Origin: Actibacterium naphthalenivorans
Lineage (GTDB): Bacteria > Pseudomonadota > Alphaproteobacteria > Rhodobacterales > Rhodobacteraceae
Direction: 5' to 3'
Assembly: GCF_014196965.1 (NCBI RefSeq)
Contig: NZ_JACIEQ010000003.1
Coordinates: forward strand, 248,001-312,000
Length of the DNA: 64,000 nucleotides
The stretch's first letter is position 1; every line of letters starts with the position of its first letter. Positions 60,487 through 64,000 of this stretch are shown piece after piece. The position numbers and the translations under genes were made by a program. A model generated the notes under the pieces. That model had not been told where the DNA came from. It searched no databases and was given only the letters and a program-made list of their open reading frames with translations.

Positions 60487-61656
60487 ATGCGCGCACTGAC
60501 TTATCACGGAACACATGACGTCCGGGTCGAGACGGTACCCGACCCCGAAATCATCAATCCCCGCGACGCGGTGATCGAAGTGACCGCCACCGCGATCTGC
60601 GGATCGGACCTGCATCTTTATGACGGGGTGATCCCCGGCATGATGCCCGGCGACATCCTTGGCCATGAATTCATGGGCCGGGTCGTCGAGACCGGGCCCG
60701 CCAGTACGCTGAAGAAGGGCCAGCGGGTCGTGGTGCCTTTCACCATTTCCTGCGGCAAGTGCTTTCACTGCATGAAGCAGCAATATTCGGCCTGCGACAA
60801 TTCCAACCCGGTGGAGACGCAAGATCTGACCGAGCCGCTCTACGGCCACGCGCTTTCGGGGCTTTTCGGGTATTCTCATCTCACCGGCGGCTATCCCGGC
60901 GGACAGGCCCAGTATGTCCGTGTGCCCTATTCCGACGTGGGGCCGATCGTCATCCCAGACGGGCTGGAGGACGAACAGGTTCTGTTTCTGTCCGACATCC
61001 TGCCCACCGGGTGGATGGCGGCCGAGAATTGCGACATCGAAGAGGGCGACACCGTTGCCGTCTGGGGTTGCGGTCCGGTAGGCCTTTTCGCGGTTCAGAG
61101 CGCGCTGATCATGGGCGCGCATCAGGTCATCGCCATTGACCATTACCCGCATCGGCTGGAACTGGCGCGAAAATTCGGCGCCAAGGTGATCGACTACCGC
61201 CAGACGCATGTTCTGGAGGCGTTGATGGAAATGACGGGCGGATTTGGCCCCGATGCAGTGATTGATGCCGTGGGTATGGAAAGCCATGGCCTCACACCCG
61301 ACAACGTGCTGGACAGGGCGAAGCAGACGGTCGGTATCGGCGCGGACCGTGGCCATGCCCTGCGCCAGGCGATCCTGGCCTGCCGAAAGGGCGGGCGCAT
61401 TTCGATGCCCGGCGTCTACGGCGGCTTTCTCGACAAGTTTCCGCTTGGCGCCTTCATGGAGAAGGGGCTGCAGTGGCGCACCGGGCAGACCCATGTCCAG
61501 AAGTATTCGAAAGATCTGCTGCGACGGATCGGAGAAGGCGAGGTTGATACCACGTTCCTGATCTCGCACCGCCTGTCGCTGGAAGAGGCGCCGGAGGGCT
61601 ATCGCAACTTTCACGGCAACCAGAACGAATGGACCAAGGTGGTCATGACGCCATGA
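60487..61656 (+). CDS. Zinc-dependent alcohol dehydrogenase (MDR family)
   Basis: A 389-residue medium-chain dehydrogenase. Catalytic zinc ligands are visible in ICGSDLHLYDG (Cys) and GHEFMGRV (His, Glu). The structural zinc site is SCGKCFHCMKQQYSACDN, with four cysteines. The NAD(P) loop is VAVWGCGPVGLFAVQSALIM. An insertion after the cofactor domain (AVGMESHGLTPDN, QTVGIGADRGHALRQAI) resembles the glutathione-independent formaldehyde dehydrogenase-like subgroup. GGGAGG precedes the ATG. It lies between the SRPBCC gene and a decayed SDR gene. The physiological alcohol or aldehyde is not known. Confidence 0.9.
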   Translation: MRALTYHGTHDVRVETVPDPEIINPRDAVIEVTATAICGSDLHLYDGVIPGMMPGDILGHEFMGRVVETGPASTLKKGQRVVVPFTISCGKCFHCMKQQYSACDNSNPVETQDLTEPLYGHALSGLFGYSHLTGGYPGGQAQYVRVPYSDVGPIVIPDGLEDEQVLFLSDILPTGWMAAENCDIEEGDTVAVWGCGPVGLFAVQSALIMGAHQVIAIDHYPHRLELARKFGAKVIDYRQTHVLEALMEMTGGFGPDAVIDAVGMESHGLTPDNVLDRAKQTVGIGADRGHALRQAILACRKGGRISMPGVYGGFLDKFPLGAFMEKGLQWRTGQTHVQKYSKDLLRRIGEGEVDTTFLISHRLSLEEAPEGYRNFHGNQNEWTKVVMTP

Positions 61657-61680
61657 CCATCCCCGAACAGAAGAGATGAG

Positions 61681-61862
61681 ATGACTGGGCGAAACGCCTT
61701 GCCGTGATAACGGGCGCGCCCACCGGTGCCGGCCACGAACTGGCCGGCATCTGCGTTTAAGGCGGACATGATGTGGTGCTTTGCGCAAACGAGGCCGAAC
61801 TGGAGCAAACCGCCGTTTCCCTGCGGGGTTACGGCGGGCAGGTCGAACCGGACAACGGATAG
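61681..61862 (+). pseudogene. Decayed short-chain dehydrogenase remnant (N-terminal part)
   Basis: From 61692 the frame reads KRLAVITGAPTGAGHELAGI and continues, after an in-frame TAA at 61758-61760, as GGHDVVLCANEAELEQTAVS LRGYGGQVE to TAG at 61860-61862. This is the Rossmann opening of an SDR (TG-x3-G-x-G as TGAPTGAG). A likely start ATG at 61681 is in a different frame, so a frameshift is also present, and the remaining ~190 residues of an SDR are absent. It follows the alcohol dehydrogenase by 24 bp, suggesting a former third gene of that operon. Confidence 0.8.
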
Positions 61863-61994
61863 CGCACGATCAGCCTGCGATTGCCCGGCCTTTCGCGCGG
61901 CAGCCGGTTCGCATTGCCTTTGTTGACCATTTTGCACCGGCAGAGCGGTCACCGCGGACCCCAATTGCGCGGGGCCCGCGGGCCGCGCGGATTC

Positions 61995-63305
61995 TCAGTC
62001 CCGCTTTGCTTCCGCGTCTCCTCGCAGTTCGGCCACCTGGGCAGGCGTAACCGGCTGCGCCCCATTGTTCCAGGCGCTGCGGACGAAACTCGCCAGCTCG
62101 GCCACCTCCTCGTCCGACAGCCGGTCACCGAAACCCGGCATGCGCAGGGAAGAGGGCCGTTCGGCCGTCGAGGGCAATTCCGAGCCGGTCAGGATCATCG
62201 ATATCAGCCCGGTCGGGCTTTGCGCCGTGACCAGCGAACTGCCGTCGAGTTCGGGGAACACCTCGTCCGCGCCGCGCCCGTCGGCGAAATGGCAGGCGTT
62301 GCAATTGTCGAGGTAGAGACGTGGCCCGAGCGGCATGTCGGGATCTGCCGAAACAAGCAGGGCTTCGGTTTCCGTCTCCTCGGCCCTGTCGGGGGCTGTG
62401 CTGCCATCGTTCAGGTTGACGAGATAGGCGGCGAGCGCCTGCAGATCCTCATCGTTCATGAACTGGGTGGAATCGCGCACGACGAGCTGCATTTCGCCAT
62501 TGATCGCGGCATGCGCGTTTCGGCCGGTGGCGAGGATGGCCGCCATGTCCTGCGCGCTCCAGCCGCGGATCGCACTGTCGGGCCCCCGCAGGGGCGGGGC
62601 TGTCCAGCCGTCGATTTCACCGCCCGACAGGAACGCCTCGTCAGGGGTTTCCAGCGCAGCCTCGGCCATCAGGTTATTGCGAGGCGTATGACACGCGCCA
62701 CAATGGCCCGGCCCTTCGACCAGGTATTCGCCGCGCGCAAGGACCGGATCATCGGTGTCGGCGACGAACCCGGGATCACCCAGCGCCACCCATTTCCACG
62801 CCCGCAAGCCCCACCTCTGATCAAAGGGGAACGACAGGTCCGACTGCAGTGTACGGTTCTCGACCGGCTCCAGCTCTTCCATGAAGTAGTGATAAAGCGC
62901 GCGTATGTCCTCTTCGGTCAGCTTGCGATAGTTTTCATAGGGCATGGCGGGATAGAGATGGGTGCCATCAGGCCGCACCCCATCATAGAGCGCGGCGCGA
63001 AAATCATCGAGGCTCCAGCCGCCGATACCGGTGGCCTCGTCCGGTGTGATGTTGGACGAATAGATGGTCCCGAGGGGACTTTCGATCGGGCGATTGCCGG
63101 CGAACAGCTCTCCATCCGGGGCGGTGTGGCAGGCGGCGCAATCGGCGAGGCGCATGGCATACTCGCCCTGCCCCTCCTCCGGCCGCCAGTCGTCGGCCAG
63201 GGCTGTCTGCGGTTCGGTGCGCTGGACCGGGACGGTGATGAAGGCCAGGAAGCCCAGGCCCGTGATCAGCAGCGCGGCGAACAGGATATGTATGAAATTC
63301 CGCAT
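61995..63305 (-). CDS. Membrane-anchored tri-heme cytochrome c, electron acceptor of the GMC oxidoreductase
   Basis: A 436-residue exported cytochrome with an N-terminal hydrophobic segment (FIHILFAALLITGLGFLAFI) that is a signal or anchor. Three heme sites are present: C56-AA-C59-H60, C202-GA-C205-H206 and C335-NA-C338-H339, matching the three-domain cytochrome subunit of membrane-bound alcohol and gluconate dehydrogenases. It starts 9 bp after the GMC gene on the same strand, so the two make a periplasmic dehydrogenase that feeds electrons to the respiratory chain. The substrate depends on the GMC partner. Confidence 0.9.
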   Translation of the reverse strand: MRNFIHILFAALLITGLGFLAFITVPVQRTEPQTALADDWRPEEGQGEYAMRLADCAACHTAPDGELFAGNRPIESPLGTIYSSNITPDEATGIGGWSLDDFRAALYDGVRPDGTHLYPAMPYENYRKLTEEDIRALYHYFMEELEPVENRTLQSDLSFPFDQRWGLRAWKWVALGDPGFVADTDDPVLARGEYLVEGPGHCGACHTPRNNLMAEAALETPDEAFLSGGEIDGWTAPPLRGPDSAIRGWSAQDMAAILATGRNAHAAINGEMQLVVRDSTQFMNDEDLQALAAYLVNLNDGSTAPDRAEETETEALLVSADPDMPLGPRLYLDNCNACHFADGRGADEVFPELDGSSLVTAQSPTGLISMILTGSELPSTAERPSSLRMPGFGDRLSDEEVAELASFVRSAWNNGAQPVTPAQVAELRGDAEAKRD

Positions 63306-63314
63306 GTCGTCACC

Positions 63315-64000
63315 TCATACCAGCGGCCTGGGGTTCGGCAGGTAATCCTTGCGGATCGCCTCTGCGGCCCAATAGGCCAGTGCGCCGACCGCGCCGGTGG
63401 GGTTGTACTGGATGTTCTGGGGGAAGGCGCCCGCCCCCATGACGAAGACGTTGTGCTGCCCCCACGCCTGCAGATAGCGGTTGAGCGCCGATGCGTTCGG
63501 ATCGGTTCCCATGATCGCCCCGCCGACGTTGTGGGTCGTCTGATAGGGGCGGATATCGTAACGCGCGCCGTCACCCTTGTAGCTCGATTTCCAGCTATCG
63601 GGGTTCATCGACTGCGCGATGGGTTCGATCTTGCTGCGCATGAACTGCGTCATGCGGATGTCGTTCGGTTTCCAGTTGAAGGTCATCCGCATCAAGGGGC
63701 GACCGTGCCGATCCTTGTAGGTGGGATCGAGATCCAGAAAGCAGTCGCGATAGGCAAGGTTCGACCCGTGCGACCCGATGGACATGGAATGCCCGTACCA
63801 GTCGCCGATGCCCTTCTTCCACTCCGCACCCCAGGACGGCACCCCGGACGGAAGTGCGATGCCCCGGATCGGCTGGCCGTTTGACTGCCCGGCGGTGATA
63901 TAGCTGCCACCGATGAACCCTTCGGCCGCAAAGTCGATCTGGTTGATCGCGAAATCGTCGATCGAGATGCCCGACGATCCGGCGGCGGCAAACGGGTTGA
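63315..64000 (-). CDS. GMC family FAD-dependent oxidoreductase (C-terminal part; start outside window)
   Basis: The frame is open from the window edge to the stop at 63315, giving the last ~227 residues of a glucose-methanol-choline oxidoreductase. The C-terminal signature includes TTHNVGGAIMGTDPNASALN, QHNVFVMGAGAFPQN and NPTGAVGALAYWAAEAIRKD, which contain the active-site His/Asn region and the FAD-contacting end. Internal GTG/ATG codons are not the start. It is coupled with the tri-heme cytochrome gene downstream, as in membrane-bound gluconate/sorbitol/alcohol dehydrogenase systems. The FAD-binding N terminus lies beyond base 64000. Confidence 0.88.
   Translation of the reverse strand, partial: NPFAAAGSSGISIDDFAINQIDFAAEGFIGGSYITAGQSNGQPIRGIALPSGVPSWGAEWKKGIGDWYGHSMSIGSHGSNLAYRDCFLDLDPTYKDRHGRPLMRMTFNWKPNDIRMTQFMRSKIEPIAQSMNPDSWKSSYKGDGARYDIRPYQTTHNVGGAIMGTDPNASALNRYLQAWGQHNVFVMGAGAFPQNIQYNPTGAVGALAYWAAEAIRKDYLPNPRPLV

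Overview
The window reads as a chromosomal stretch of a high-GC alphaproteobacterium, most likely a marine Rhodobacteraceae (roseobacter-type) organism. The basis is the gene neighbourhoods (pyrB with a degenerate pyrC-like gene and plsY; ubiA divergent from rsmE; moaE-moaD-pgsA-uvrC), plant-type GshA, TRAP transport and an interspersed palindromic repeat that resembles elements I associate with that family. I saw no tRNA, rRNA, CRISPR array, phage or insertion sequence.

Region 1 (1-30 kb) is mostly housekeeping: Sua5-type tRNA t6A synthesis, YqgE, a DsbD N-terminal-domain protein, an RND efflux pair, Nudix, MoaB, a family-4-like uracil-DNA glycosylase, pyrB with a catalytically degenerate dihydroorotase, plsY, gshA, a GNAT protein, rsmE, ubiA, an OmpA-family envelope protein, dgkA, a PAP2 phosphatase, moaE/moaD, pgsA and uvrC. 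An AT-rich spacer with a perfect DnaA box follows, then a pteridine-reductase-like SDR, a Ca2+/H+-type antiporter, an unrecognised 58-residue zinc-ribbon protein, an S49 peptidase and a PagL-like lipid A deacylase homologue.

Region 2 (27.7-39.8 kb) is the most interesting part. It is a minus-strand cluster of cytochrome c, two di-heme peroxidases, a Rieske subunit, a molybdopterin oxidoreductase of the arsenite-oxidase family, a HEAT-repeat protein and a DUF2478 protein. A hybrid histidine kinase and an OmpR-type response regulator, divergent from each other, adjoin it. The pairing of an AioA/AioB-like enzyme with two di-heme peroxidases is the signature of dissimilatory iodate reductase (IdrABP1P2), and active-site signatures of genuine arsenite oxidase are missing. 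I read this as an iodate respiration module with its own electron donor, candidate accessory factors and candidate regulator.

Region 3 (39.8-50.9 kb) holds a PqiABC-type lipid-transport system with PqiA split into two genes, and a TAXI-type TRAP transporter with a coupled universal stress protein. An RpiR regulator with two palindromic operator candidates and a divergent class III aminotransferase follow, then a carboxymuconolactone-decarboxylase-family protein.

Region 4 (51-64 kb) holds lepA, a fusion of a ferredoxin-reductase-like flavoprotein with a patatin lipase, and a 2-oxo-acid/acetoin dehydrogenase operon. In that operon the E2 lipoyl and catalytic domains are separate genes with a DUF6506 gene between them, and a perfect FNR-type site lies upstream. 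The window ends with an SRPBCC protein, a zinc alcohol dehydrogenase, a decayed SDR pseudogene, a tri-heme cytochrome c and the C-terminal part of a GMC oxidoreductase.
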